Positions 45,811 to 57,614 of a stretch of DNA of 64,000 nucleotides are shown in pieces. The position numbers and the translations under genes are program-made. Positions within the stretch are counted from its first letter, which is position 1. Each line of letters opens with the position of its first letter. The DNA is from Pseudorasbora parva. Lineage: Eukaryota > Chordata > Actinopteri > Cypriniformes > Gobionidae. The stretch lies in the NCBI RefSeq assembly GCF_024679245.1, contig NC_090176.1, positions 46,887,086 to 46,951,085 on the forward strand. Direction: 5' to 3'. The notes below the pieces were generated by a model, which did not search any database, was not told the DNA's origin, and worked only from the letters and a program-made list of their open reading frames with translations.

Positions 45811-47412
45811 AGGCGTATTACAGAAACTTTCTATCTTAGGTCTTATCTTAAGATATGATAAGTTAATTTAGGATTTACCCAAATCTTAACTTGCTTTAGG
45901 ATTCTTATCCTACCTTACAAAATCTCATCTTATCTTTCGTTAGGAAATCTTAAACCACTCGATCGAGTTTGGTAGTCAGTTCTGTCACCAAGCAACCAAC
46001 AAACAAAAAAACCAACAAAAGCGTGCAAACTACTTCTGAGGTAAACCTAAAATCAAAATGGAGAAACAATGGTGTGCTTTTAATTTCAGTGCAGCAGAGA
46101 TTGACATTTTAATAAGCTCTGTTTAAAAGTTAAAGGGGGGGTGAAACACTCAGTTTCAGTCAATCTCATGTCAATCTTGAGTACCTATAGAGTAGGTGTG
46201 ACCCTGAATAGTCGAGGATTTGGTGCATCGATATGCGGAGCCTGATTCGACCACCGATCTCACGGTCGAATCTTTTCCTCTCTCGCTCTAGTCACGCGCG
46301 CGCACCCTACCGGGAGAAGAGCCCGTGCGGCCCATACAAGGACCTTCCGCTCTATTAACATCAAACTGAGCCATACTCGAAAAAAACTCTCCGAAACTTG
46401 TGAGAAACCGGAAGGAGTATTTTTAACACAGAAATACTCCATCAAACATCCAACATTAGTTTTTGAAACTTTGTCTATGTTTAGGATAGGAATCCAAGTC
46501 TTTAACAGTGTAAAAAGCTCAGTATGCATGAAACAGCATTTCACCCCCCCTTTAAAGCCTTTTTTATAAATCACAATTTGCAATAAAACGAGAAGAAAAA
46601 CTTTCGATATTCGCAAATGTAGGGACAGACTCTAAAGTTACATACGACATTACATACAAAAATTGACATACATGACATAAACATTTCTATCTTCAATAGC
46701 ATTTGAACGGAATTACATACAGTATCAAAACTAACTGCTTATCTAGGTGTCCGCTATAATGCACACCTTTTACATAGTCTGTTCAAATTCTATAAAGTTA
46801 TATTTCTATAAAGTATACCAGTGTCGTGTGTAAATTTATGAGACAGTGCTAAAATTTGCAAATATCGAATGTCCAGCATCAAAGCAACTTTATGCTAGTG
46901 AAGAACGAACGGTAGGCTAAGGCTCCGTGATGACTCGTTGGCCTCGGTAATGTTGGTCGCAATTTGTCAACTAACTGCAAAATCATGTGTCCTGAGAGTC
47001 TGTAATTATTTACAAGCATTTAATCATCAAATCACAGCACATTCTCTGGGTCACCATCAAAATGTCGCTGCTCTTCATCTTATATAATTAATAAATGTAA
47101 TGCTCTCTCTCAAAAGGATTTTTGTACAGTGATTTGTTTTATTTAATTTTTTTACAGCTGGATTTCAAAAAGGTTTAAAGTTAGGACACCAGTGGAGCTG
47201 TCCTAAAGTTTAGACAGCTTTTAGGATTTTTTTGTCCAGTTAGGATGCTTCTGTAATACCCATTTCCTGTCCATAGTTAAGATAAGCTTATGCATTTAAG
47301 AAATGTCGTTCTGTAATAGTTTTTGTCCTAAAAGTGGTCCTTACTGAAAATGCCATTGTTACCAAACATAAGATAGGATTCTAAAGTTAGGATCTTTCTG
47401 TAAAACGCCCCT
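45811..47412. mobile_element. Harbinger-like element containing a nested TTAA MITE
   Basis: Left GGCGTATTACAGAAACTTTC and right AAAGTTAGGATCTTTCTGTA then AAACGCCCC are imperfect inverted ends of a type I associate with fish Harbinger/ISL2EU-like elements. A short ORF at 46058 (MEKQWCAFNFSAAEIDILIS) resembles the start of the Myb-like accessory protein of Harbinger but stops after 22 codons. A TTAA element is inserted at 46130. Superfamily assignment is tentative. Confidence 0.6.
46130..46555. mobile_element. Small copy (Z) of the GGGGGGGTGAAA TTAA family
   Basis: Left TTAAAGGGGGGGTGAAACAC and right GCATTTCACCCCCCCTTTAA, bounded by TTAA. The left subterminal CAGTTTCAGTCAATCTCATG and right subterminal AACAGTGTAAAAAGCTCAGT show that the family has two different arms. 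At 426 bp it is an internally deleted MITE. It fixes the orientation of the larger relatives at 50872-53751. Confidence 0.9.
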
Positions 47413-47884
47413 AGAAGAACAAGATAAGACATTTTGATTATTTATACCTGAATACTTGATTCTGATTTGGCTAGAGGTGTGCATTAAAACCATTTAATGC
47501 ACAAGTAGTTCCAAGTCAGTTTAATCAGCATACAATATTAATGCACTGCTTTCACACACACACACACACAGACACCCACACAGAGACTGGAGATCGAGCT
47601 GCGCACACACAGAAACATTCATGAGCACAGAGACTTATTGTCAACACTGCCCTGTGACTTTAATAAACTAGCTTCACTACTGAATCCCTATATTATATTA
47701 CACAGCAAGGAATGCTAGATCTAATGAGTTGTATCTGGCGGAAATCCACGGCTAGCTGTGCATTAAACTATTTGAATGCACTCCACTCCGCATCAGGTTC
47801 TTTGCCTTTGTGCCATACATTGAAATCATCCAATGCACAGCTTTACACTATTCCTTACATTTTTAAGGTTTTAAGGAAGCCTTG

Positions 47885-48045
47885 TATGATTATTAAAACT
47901 GCCTTTATTTGATCAGAAATACAGTAAAAACAGGAATATTGTGAACAATTATTTACCTTTAAAATAATTTTAAAAATATGTAATTTATTCCTGTGATGCA
48001 AAGTTGAATTTTAAGCATCATTACTCCAGTGTTTAGTTTTTATTG
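47885..48045 (+). repeat. Palindromic cyprinid repeat, partial forward copy
   Basis: From CTGCCTTTATTTGATCAGAA to CATCATTACTCCAGTG. Truncated relative to the 3806 copy. Confidence 0.65.
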
Positions 48046-48192
48046 TAATGCAGAGTCAGCCGAGTGAGGATCCTTCTGAAGCTTTATTTGGGACAAAGTT
48101 AAACAATGCAGGGTCAGTAGCAGTGGAGAAGGCAAAACAGAATCGTCTTATTCTAGGTCTTATTCTAATTATACGAGTAAAGGTTGGACTTA

Positions 48193-48915
48193 GTTAGTTA
48201 GTTAGTTCACCCAAAAATGAAAATCCTCTCAATAATTACTTACCTTAATGTCGTTTTACACCCATAAGACCTCCGTTCTTCTTCCGAACACAAATGAAGA
48301 TATTAGTGTTGAAATCCGATGGCTCAGAAAGGCCTTCATTGACACCAATGTCATTTCCTCTCTCCAGACCCATAAAGGCACTAAAGATGTCGTTACAAAG
48401 CCCATCTCACTACAGTGGCTCTACAATCATTTTATGAAGTGACGAGAATAGTTTTTGTGCACAAGAAAACCACTAAATAACGACTTGTATATTGATGGGC
48501 CGATTTCAAAACACAGTTTTAAACGGTCATGAATCGGCGTATTGATTCATGATTCGGATCGCCAATGTCACGTGATTTCAGCAGTTTGACACGTGATCCG
48601 AATCATGAATCAAAACACTGATTCGTAACTGTTTGAAACTTTGCAAGATCCAACCTCCTGAACTCAAACGTGCTGCATTTTTTCATTCTTGCGTTATATG
48701 TTACTGCAGGAAGTTTGTTCAAAACTTGCGTGTCATTCAAGTTCGGTTTATGTTCGGTCAATTTTACTATTGCTTAGTGAACTTTTTGAAGTGTCAAAGC
48801 TGCAACAGCATAGGGCCAAAGGCTGAGACAGAAATCTCTGGAACAGGGTCTGGAACAACATGAGGATGAGTAATTAAAGACATATTTTTCATTTTTGGCT
48901 GAACTATCCCTTTAA
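48193..48915. mobile_element. TTAA-type MITE with TAGTTCACCC ends
   Basis: Left TAGTTCACCCAAAAATGAAA and right TTTTTGGCTGAACTATCCCT then TTAA are inverted repeats. An internal hairpin (about 48500-48640) contains inverted copies of GATTCATGATTCGGATC. Shorter relatives lie at 55095-55326 and 60289-60501. Confidence 0.75.
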
Positions 48916-49247
48916 TCCATTAACACTCCTGTCTGATATTGTTTGTCTGACAAACTGGCTAATTCTGCCATTTTCGCAAATTATGATTGGTCAGATCGCA
49001 TGTCAGTCAAACTCCAGACAAAGGGTGATTTGATTCTGAAAAATCTCACCTTATTTTTTTTGCATTATATGCAACATTGTGGAAGTAAAATTGGCTTTTC
49101 ATTGATTGTTTTAAAAGGAGTCCTATTATGCCCTTTTACTAAGTCTTGATTTTGTTTTTGGGGTGTACTAGAATGTTTTCATGCTTGATTGTTCAAAAAG
49201 CACATTTTTCACATAGTTTACTAAGTAAATTAGTAGTAATTTACTAC

Positions 49248-50294
49248 TAAGGGTGTCACGATTTCGAACTTCCTGTTAAAAAATGGAATCGCAGATGCTT
49301 TGCCAAGCCGGAAGAAAAAACACATGTTGAAGTGCTGTGAGTCAACCTCTAACTACAGCCAAAAGATAGCATGGCAACTGCAGATGCTGGAGACCCATCG
49401 ACAGAACTTAAGCCCCTCCCCCTCTTTCACCAAAGCAGTGAAAATAACAAATAATTTGTTAACGACCTCTTTTCATAGACGAAAACGAGACGATAACTAA
49501 ATAAAAACCAGTGTTGGATGACAAAAAAGCTATTACGAAAATCTACTGTCATTTTCATCAATGATTTATAAACAAGACACACATGTTAGTAAAGGACGAT
49601 TAGGGAAGAGATCCAGTCAGAACTGATATCATGTCTAAAAGATGCATGCGTTTGAATTGCAACGTGTGGAACTAACTGCGGGAAAACCACAGGGGGGAAA
49701 GTGTGTCCTTCAGGCTCGCGCATCTTTAATACAGCGCTTCGGAACGGCCCAATCAATGAATAGCTTATATTTATGCCAGGTAATTGTTTATGAACGAATG
49801 CTGATGAATAATGACTTTACAATGTTTATATAGTTATACATTTTAGACGGTTGTAACAATGCATATTTTATCTCCCTCATCAGAACTTGAATGAGCATCC
49901 TGCAACTACAATAGTAAGGCACATGCATTTCAAAATAAGAGTCAATGTGTATTTAGGCATTTAATTAGCGCTATGAAATCCCAAATAGAACGGATCTCAC
50001 AGCTATGTCTTGAATACAGCTTGCTGGGTTATTTTGCTTAAGTTTTCAAATCACTGAAGATATAAGTAATTTTTACATTATGTTGTTATTCTTTTTATTT
50101 TATTTGACAATGTAGTGTGGTACATTGCGAGCAAAGGTCAGATACTATATTGCAAAGTCTAGTCTAAAAATGGCATAGCAACCAATGCTTAAAAAAAAAA
50201 AAAAGTAAAAATCGAGAATCGAATCAAACCAAACGATGACCTTAGAATCGAAAATGTAATCGAATCAAGGATTTGGAGAATCGTGACACCCCTA
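49248..50294. mobile_element. hAT-like element with AGGGTGTCACGATT ends
   Basis: Starts TAAGGGTGTCACGATTTC and ends GAATCGTGACACCCCTA. The flanks TTTACTAC (49240-49247) and ATTACTAC (50295-50302) match at seven of eight bases, as expected of an old hAT target duplication. No transposase frame is visible. Confidence 0.82.
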
Positions 50295-51657
50295 ATTACT
50301 ACAGCACCTCTTTCCCAGTGTGGCTCGAATACGTCATTAGTTCCTGTTTCGTTGAAGCCCCTCCTTCTGAAATATGAAATATGCTGTAATTGGTTAGCTG
50401 ACTGAAATGCCCCACCCCTCCATAACTGCAAGTTCTTCTCTAGTGTAAATATTACAGATGGTGTCAATTTTAAACCAGTTCAAATCTGATTCAGACCCTG
50501 ACAATGTTGACCAACAAGAGGATCACACAGAACCATCTGACAAAAGCAAGAGCTTACAAACGCTACAGTAAGCAAGCTGTTCTCCATAAAATGTGCAACA
50601 CACAGATAAACAGTTCGGTTTTAAAATAAATTTGTCAACCTTAGGAAGGTCAAACAAATGAGTTTTGTAAAAGGGGTGGAAAAAACAGTGCCTCTTTGAC
50701 ATAGTGACAACACTCTTCTTCAATGCAGCTCAACCAGGCCTCGTCCATCTTTTTGTGTATTCCGTGGGCGGAGATTATTTAAATGAGTAACATTGTGACT
50801 TCGTAAGATCCAGAAAAAAATGTTGTAGTTCAAACGAGTCATTCGTTGTAGTTCTTGGAAAGTGGATTCTGTTAAAGGGGGGGTGAAACACTCAGTTTCA
50901 GTCAATCTCATGTCAATCTTGAGTACCTATAGAGTAGTATTGCATCCTTCATATCTCCGAAAAGTCTTTAGTTTTATTATATTTATAAAAGAAATATAGG
51001 CTGTACCGAGTCTTTCTGGAAAAAAACCGAGTGCCTGGAGGCGTATCGAGTGGGCGGAGCTAAAGAATGACGAATGTGCACAAAGCGGTGACGTCCTCAA
51101 GCGTGGAGAAACCCATGGCTATCGATCCAGAATCATTCGGAGGCTGAAATAAATTGAACAGGAGAAACGGCAACAGCAGGACGTCCGTCTCTGTGGTATG
51201 ACTTGACTTGACTTTTTATTGTCCCCTTGGGGAAATTTGTTTGCAATTGTTTCCACATGCATAATCACAACACAACAACACACATAATACACAGAAGAAA
51301 AAAAAAGAAAAAAAACAATATACAATAAGACTGACAAAAAAATAAAATAATAATAATAAAAAATAAAAAAATAAAAAAAATACAGTATGTACTGTATTTA
51401 GTGGCCTGTCAATTGTGTGTGTTTACTCGCAGTTTATGAGGACATGATTCGGTTTATGGACTATTGTATGTGACTAAACCTTAGCAGTAGCAAACAAAAC
51501 GGTTTTGCACGTCAGACTAGTGTAACGTTATACATAGAACAACAATAGAGTAACCGTTAGCGCATTTGAATGACGAAGCACGCGATCGTGTCGTTTACTG
51601 ATGTTTATTTACGCGACGATAGCTAACAGCACAGACATTTGAAGCAGTTTTACTCAC

Positions 51658-51712
51658 CGGCTGCTTCCAAAGCAGGACCGAACCTTTATCGCTGGGACCG
51701 TTCCATCAAAAA
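51658..51712 (-). pseudogene. Remnant of a THAP exon 3' end in element X
   Basis: On the minus strand, GGTCCCAGCGATAAAGGT and CAGCCG before GTGAGTAAAACTGC match the 3' end of the THAP exon in Y (GCAGTCCCAACGATAAAGGT... CAGGCG before GTGAGT). The zinc-binding part is deleted. Confidence 0.6.
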
Positions 51713-52215
51713 CACACTTCTTTGGTATGATTTGGTGAAGTCCTGTGACAGCAGTGACCGCGGAGATCCACTTTGCGATGCGACTGAAGCGATGTGAAGC
51801 TTCCCGTCATTTCTGCGTTCAAATCGGTTCAAATGCAGCGCTGCCTTACCGGAATGCTGTGCTGAAGCGTTGAAGTCTCTTGATGTCACCCATAGGAATA
51901 AAGTGGAGCGCGGCGTGACTATAGGGAGCGTCAGAAGTGTTCACGGACGAGTGGATCTGCACCTGAGAGAGTGTTTATGGGCGTGCATTTCCTCTCTCGC
52001 TCTAGTCGCGCGCGCGCACCCTACCGGGAGAAGAGCCCGTACGGCCCATACAAGGACCTTCCGCTCTGTAGATGTCAAGCCGAGCCATACTCGAAAAAAA
52101 CTCTCCGAAACTTGTGAGAAACCTGAAGGAGTATTTTTGACACAGAAATACTCTATCAAACGTCCAACATTAGTTTTTGAAACTTTGTCTATGTTTAGGA
52201 TGGGAATCCAAGTCT

Positions 52216-53700
52216 TTAAAGGGGGGGTGAAATGCTGTTTCATGCATACTGATCTTTTTACACTGTTAAAGACTTGGAATCCCATCCTAAACATGGACAA
52301 AGTTTCAAAAGTTAAGGTGGACGTTTGGTGGGAGTATTTCTTTGTCAAAAATACTACTTCCGGTTAGTCATAAGTTTCGGCAAGTTTTTTGCGATCATGC
52401 GTCCCCTTTGACGTTAATGGGGGCGGAATTTCCTTGTATGGGCCGTACGGACAATTCTACCGTGAGAGAGAGAGAGGGAGAGAGCGAAAGTAACAGGCTC
52501 CCCCCATCAAAGCGCTGGCTCGTAGGCTGCTGCACAGGTGATGTGCACAATTACAATGTCACCAAAAAAGTGCGTTTTTGGTTGCCAGACCAAGACAGTC
52601 CTGCACAGATTCCCCAAAAACCCCGCGTTAAGGCAACAGTGGATGTAATTTGCTTTTCCGGATCAGCAACTGAGTTGCGCGAATGTTTATATCTGTTCGC
52701 TGCATTTCGGTGCCGACTGTTTCATAAACAAGGCCCAGCTCGACGCCGGATTTTCCGATCGCCTAATGCTGAATGATGGAGCAGTCCCAACGATAAAGGT
52801 CCCAACGTTAGAACCGCAGGCGGTGAGTGAGACTGCTTCAAATGTCTGTGTTTTTGCCTATGCTCATCAAGTAGCCCAAACATGATCACGTATAGTTAAT
52901 TGATCAATGGAGCATGCGATGTGTAGTGCGTGTACATTTGTTTAGCTGGCCACTATTTGTGTAACTTTATGTTTGTGTATTGTAAAAGCACTCCAAACAA
53001 CAATACACAAAGAGGGGGGAAATATGTTGAACTAAATAAGCGCGCTTCTTCATTCAAATGCGCTACTATTCCGTGTCTTTCTATGTAAACACTAACTTAG
53101 CCTGCCGTGCAAAACCAGTCCGCTTACTAACGTTACAATTGTCTACACAAACCACGCGTAAACACACAAACACACGTCCACAACTGCACTTCCCACATGT
53201 ACACCTTCAAAGACAAAAATACGACGATATAATTCAAGTATAAATATGTAAATAACACAAGCCGCTAAGCATATTATAGTTAGTGTATAACTTGTACCAC
53301 ATACAGACGTCCTGCTCTAGTCGTTTTTGCTGCTGCTCCTGTTCAACTGCAGCCTCTGGGTCTGATTCCGGATCATAGATGTATGGCTGTATCTGATTAA
53401 AAGCCATATTTTTATTTTGAATAAAGTTTTTTTCCCGCTGTTAGGGATGACACAGCTTTACGACGCACTCGACTCAACACAATAGCAGCAGCGGCGCACA
53501 CGTCATTATTTAGCTCCGCTCACACGACACGCCCCCACCCGCTCGGCTTTTTTCGGAAAGACTCAGAACAGCGCATCTTTCTTATATAATTATAAAAAAA
53601 ATAAAGACTTTTCGGAGATATGCAGGATGCAATGCTACTCTATAGGTACTCAAGATTGACATGACACTGACTGAAACTGAGTGTTTCACCCCCCCTTTAA
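52216..53700 (+). mobile_element. Kolobok-like TTAA element Y, inserted in X
   Basis: Left TTAAAGGGGGGGTGAAATGC (right-arm type, inverted) and right GAGTGTTTCACCCCCCCTTT then AA (left-arm type, inverted). It sits in a TTAA of X's right arm: X sequence ends AAGTC-TTTAA at 52219 and resumes at CAGTG (53701) after the second TTAA. Y is therefore a same-family insertion in opposite orientation. At 1485 bp it keeps a THAP exon but no recognisable catalytic domain. Confidence 0.88.
52556..52822 (+). pseudogene. THAP-domain exon with one nonsense codon (element Y)
   Basis: 89 codons from ATG 52556 to a GTGAGT donor at 52823. It reads MSPKKCVFGCQ, TVLHRFPKNPALRQQWM, then TAA at 52646-52648 in place of an expected Glu-like codon, then the frame continues with YICSLHFGADCFINKAQLDA and NDGAVPTIK. 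All four THAP zinc ligands are present (C-x3-C at the start, C-x2-H in CSLH), as are HRFP, the conserved W and the AVPT motif. The THAP domain is the DNA-binding module of P-element- and Kolobok-type transposases. The single stop, plus absence of downstream exons, makes it non-functional. Confidence 0.85.
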
Positions 53701-55094
53701 CAGTGTAAAAAGCTCAGTATGCATGAAACAGCATTTCACCCCCTCCTTTAAATAAAATATCTCCCTTTGGAGTAGAGCTTTGTAACCTTGCAGATCTTTT
53801 TATGCTTGAACTGGAGCATTAAACTCTAACTTAAGTTGAAAACGTGGAAAAGCATAATAGGACCCATTTAACATAATGTGATTAGCTTTTAGTTACCAAT
53901 AAAATTGGAACACTTTTTACTCCAGCAGTATCATAACAGAAATTGTGAAACTTCCACAGATTGTCTGTGGTTCACAGGTATGTTCAGAACTAATCATTAC
54001 ATTGAAATCTTTCTGTCTTTCATCCAATTATCCTCAACAGCCTCAGTGTACATTGACAGAGAGAATGAACTGTGTGAAGAGCCTTTTTCAATTTTCAGCA
54101 TTGAAATTTATAAACATCATTGATTCAGCGCCAAAAACAGACACCTAATCAAGCTGCACGGACAGCTGAGTTTGAACCCTCATCACAGAGAGAGCGAGCG
54201 ACAGGAAGCCGTGGTAAACAGATGCAGGAGAACAGAGATGAATAGCTCGCATCCATTTGCACAGTGAGGTCAGCAGTGAGAGCAGGTGTTCGGCTCATCA
54301 GAACGTGGATAATGGCCAGGAAAGGAAAGCAAGGGATAGACTTGTTTGTGTATGTTTGCTAAATGATTTAAAATGACTTTAATTAACTCTGTAAATAGTT
54401 CTTGACGTAAATACACGCAAGCGAATCGATGAACGCACCGGTAGAGGCTGATCGGTAAAGTGGTTTCTTATGATTACATGCCCAAAGCGGAGCTTGACCC
54501 TAGTTGATCTGAATATTTGGCTCGATTGTGAAATGGAATTCAGTAAGGTCTTTTGTTTGGCCATGTGAAAAGGTTGGGTAACGCATGAATAAATCTACAG
54601 ACCCTGTGCTAGATACCATCCAAATCCACAGATTAATGTGAAGTATGAAAGAGCTCAACTATGGCTGGCTGATCACAATGGTGGCTTGTTTAGTAAGGAA
54701 AGTTATTACGTTAGTTTCCTGATATTCTGATACATTTCTTTGTTGAAAATTGAAATGCGGTGTGAATTCTCCCGATCTCATCATGAGGTATACAGAGTCT
54801 ATAAATCTGGGTTTATTGGGATTCAGCCGGCTGACAGAAAAATGTCTGTGTTTGATAAGATAATAAGTGATGTGTGGAGTGGCTCGGAGAGAAGGGCGAG
54901 AGAGAGCGAGGGTTTCTCAAGAGAGAGGATGGATTTCTAGATATTGCTCTGAATTTAGATCCTCTTCATTTCTCTTCAGTACCGCCAGTGCGAGAGACGA
55001 AACCTTTGTAAGCAAATGCTCATTAGAAAACGGATAGTTCTGACTCTGAATTCTGAACGGATGAGAAGCGCTCACCTGTGCTGCACATTCTGTA

Positions 55095-55326
55095 TTAATG
55101 GGATAGTTCATCCAGAATTGAAAATTCTGTTATTTACTCACCAGTTCTTCCAAACCTGTATGAGTTTCTTTCTTCTGTTGAACACCAAAGATATTTTGAT
55201 AGATGTCGGTAACCAGACAGTTGACGGTAGCCATTGGCTTTCATAGTATTTTTTTTTTTTACTATGGAAGTCAATGGATACTGCCGACTGTTTAATTTGA
55301 TCAACATTCTTTAAAATATCTTCTAG
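55095..55326. mobile_element. Palindromic TTAA-type MITE, right end truncated
   Basis: Starts TTAATGGGATAGTTCATCC. The two halves mirror each other around a T-run (GTAGCCATTGGCTTTCATAG versus CTATGGAAGTCAATGG). The right terminal 30 bp are missing, and TTAGC-type repeats follow. Confidence 0.75.
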
Positions 55327-55566
55327 CAACATGGTAGCAACATGTTAAAAATGTTTACAAAACGCTAAAAAATTACATAAGCAACATGCTAATGATTCAT
55401 TTTAGCAATGTGCTTTGAGCATAAATGGAGACTTCTTTTAAAAGTATGTCTCCATCCATCCGACACAAATGCTGTGAAATATTGGCTAAATTTAAATGAT
55501 AAAAGAAAAATATAAAGAGCATAACAATTAACCGTGTTACAAACAATCAATTGTCATTTCATCACA

Positions 55567-56836
55567 GTAAAGGGTATAGTTCACCCGCCAAAAATGTGGT
55601 TACTATTTGAAGAGTTTCTTTGCAAAACGAGATATATCCATTTTGAGAAATGTTGGTTATTTGACATTATTATTTAAGACATCAACAGTCAAGTTCATTC
55701 ACAATTTTTGTACATTAAACTATTACTTGAGCTCAGTGCAGGCCAAGGACACAATATTCTTCAAATCCAGGATATTTTTAATTGTATTTTATGTCCATAA
55801 ATAGTTCATAAATAAGTCAAAAACCATGCCAAACTGCAACATATTTATCTTAACATTGTCAAACATCTTAAATTGGTTAAAAAAACAATACATCATAAAT
55901 ATATGGAATAGTATATACAAAGATTGATTAATAATAATAAGATTCCGAGTAAGTTTTGGCCAGAACATACATATTTTTTTTTTTTTTTTTTTTTTTTTGC
56001 AAAACGCTATATATCCACCATAGGCTATTATTCTACTGTAATACCATTAAGAAAAGCTGTGTGTGTGCGTGCGTGCGTGCGCATGAGACAGACCAACGTT
56101 ACTCGCAGTCGCACGATGACCAAAATAAATCTTTGGATGTTTTCACTCTCCTGAATGCCTTGCCCTTGCCCGTTTGGCCTTCTCCCTTTGATGATTTTCT
56201 TAAGATGCCTTCCTGACCGGCTCCAATCCGTCATCGAAATACTCAAGTAACGTTAAGCTTGATTCTGAAGCTTTGATTCTCTGACTGACAGACAGTTGTT
56301 GATCAGTGACGTAGCCTATACGTGACTGACAGCTCGCCTACAGTATAAAACAATTAAATGGTAAACCTTTTTTAGTTAGCCTATTGAATCCTCTTTTTAG
56401 AAATATGTTTTTTGTTTTGCTATTATCGTTAAATCACTGAGCAAACTCGGAGCACTTCACCGGCGGTCTCTCTCTCCTCGCGTGACATCCTGAGCTTGCG
56501 CAGCATCCTGAACGTTCTTTATCGCACTTTGTAAAGAAACTGGGCTGGCGGATATCGCGTTTTGTGAAAAAATACATTTTGTAGGAGGCTTAAAATGTAC
56601 ATTTTTAAATCTTATTAATGGCAGAAATTCACACATAGATTAAGGTACATCTAAACAGTGATTTCCAATAATAAAATCTAAATGTCAAAAAATGCCGTTT
56701 TTTCTGTCCAATGAAAGTCAACGGACTCTTTCAGAATGTTTTTTTGTGTTTCACTGTTGAAACATGACAAAATCTCTGCAGTCCTACAGGTTTATAATTG
56801 CATGAATTTTAATTTTGGGGCGAACTATCGCTTTAA
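55567..56836. mobile_element. TTAA-type element with TAGTTCACCCGCC ends
   Basis: Left AAAGGGTATAGTTCACCCGC and right GGGGCGAACTATCGCTTTAA are inverted repeats. The left TTAA has decayed to GTAA. The interior repeats a TTTGCAAAACGAGATATATC-like segment (55619 and 55998) and has a T-run at 55974-55998 with a (GCGT)n tract. No coding function was seen. Confidence 0.7.
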
Positions 56837-57178
56837 GATGGTTCTGCTTTGTGAACTCTGCAGTGAACGGCCTCTCGTGGCATATTGCTTTATTATAGTG
56901 GCACATATTTTTGTTATTAAAAACACACATGCAAAAAGCAAACATAAGATAGAGATTAGAATGGACAATATTGTATTTTTGATTTGCTTATTCATATATT
57001 ATTCATATAAATAAGCCCCACATGCTATTTTTTCCCACATTCTCATTTGAGATAATGCCATGGAGTTTGTTTGAGAAAGTTTCTCTGCACAGAAGCTGTT
57101 CTCACTCCCGTGTGTGTAATAGGGTCTGGGTTGATGTGATAACAGCATCTGCTGGCTCCTCCCAACACTTCATTATAG

Positions 57179-57179
<1 letters not shown>

Positions 57180-57263
<84 letters not shown>
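57180..57263. repeat. (CA)n microsatellite
   Basis: About 84 bp of perfect CA. The His/Thr and Cys/Val ORFs across it are artefacts. Confidence 0.97.
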
Positions 57264-57265
<2 letters not shown>

Positions 57266-57614
57266 CCATATGTTCCCTAGACCTCCTATCCAGTGCACAA
57301 AGCCCTTGCTCTTTAGAAAAAGGCCAAGTGGAAGGAGAGCTCAGGGAGGTGTAATTATTCTAACCTTGACATGTAAATGAATTCTTAAGTCCAGCATTAC
57401 TCTCTGTTCCTGCTGCCTGACTCTCTGCCCAGATTCAGTTTTACACAACACTGGACTTAATGATCCTTGAGTTTCTTGAACTGAAGAAATGAAATTAACT
57501 CTAGATTTTGCATCAGTACCTAAGAGTTACTGTTCATTTAGGGTTTGTAGATCAGAGACGATATATTAGAGAGATATTTTCACTCATGCAATAGGTTTAA
57601 GTTAAACTAGTGTT

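Larger units (their letters stand above)
50872..53751 (-). mobile_element. Kolobok-like TTAA element X, interrupted by its relative Y
   Basis: Left end TTAAAGGGGGGGTGAAACAC with CAGTTTCAGTCAATCTCATG. The right arm runs to 52215 and, after the Y insertion, finishes with CAGTGTAAAAAGCTCAGTAT... CACCCCCTCCTTTAA at 53701-53751. Without Y it is about 1.4 kb. By the arm types of the small copy at 46130, X reads on the minus strand. Its only coding trace is the end of a THAP exon next to a GTGAGT donor (51658 upward). A retroelement-tail-like fragment (TTGACTTTTTATTGTCCCCT) lies near 51205. Confidence 0.85.
49111..53871. mobile_element. TTAA-type element (TCCTATTATGC ends), host of a nested cluster
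   Basis: Left TTAAAAGGAGTCCTATTATG and right CATAATAGGACCCATTTAA are inverted repeats bounded by TTAA. Subterminal matches (TGCTTGATTGTTCAAAAAGC, GAAGCCCCTCCTTCTGAAA) link it to the element at 7114-10153. Removing the hAT-like element (49248-50294) and the X/Y pair (50872-53751) leaves about 0.8 kb. No coding sequence of its own was recognised. Confidence 0.85.

Noticed and set aside
46260..46616. 118-codon minus-strand ORF as a gene
   Set aside because: It is the arm of the small TTAA MITE at 46130-46555, and the same amino-acid string recurs in the arm of X, so it is repeat-derived.
51870..52776. ORFs of 135-165 codons on both strands (51870-52367, 51941-52348, 52342-52776) as genes
   Set aside because: They lie in the inverted arms of TTAA elements X and Y, mirror each other on opposite strands, and cross the insertion point; the real coding trace there is the THAP exon in another frame.
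57022..57354. His/Thr-rich and Cys/Val-rich ORFs
   Set aside because: Translations of the (CA)n microsatellite. The same applies to Tyr/Ile ORFs over (AT)n at 12143, 30750 and 43023.
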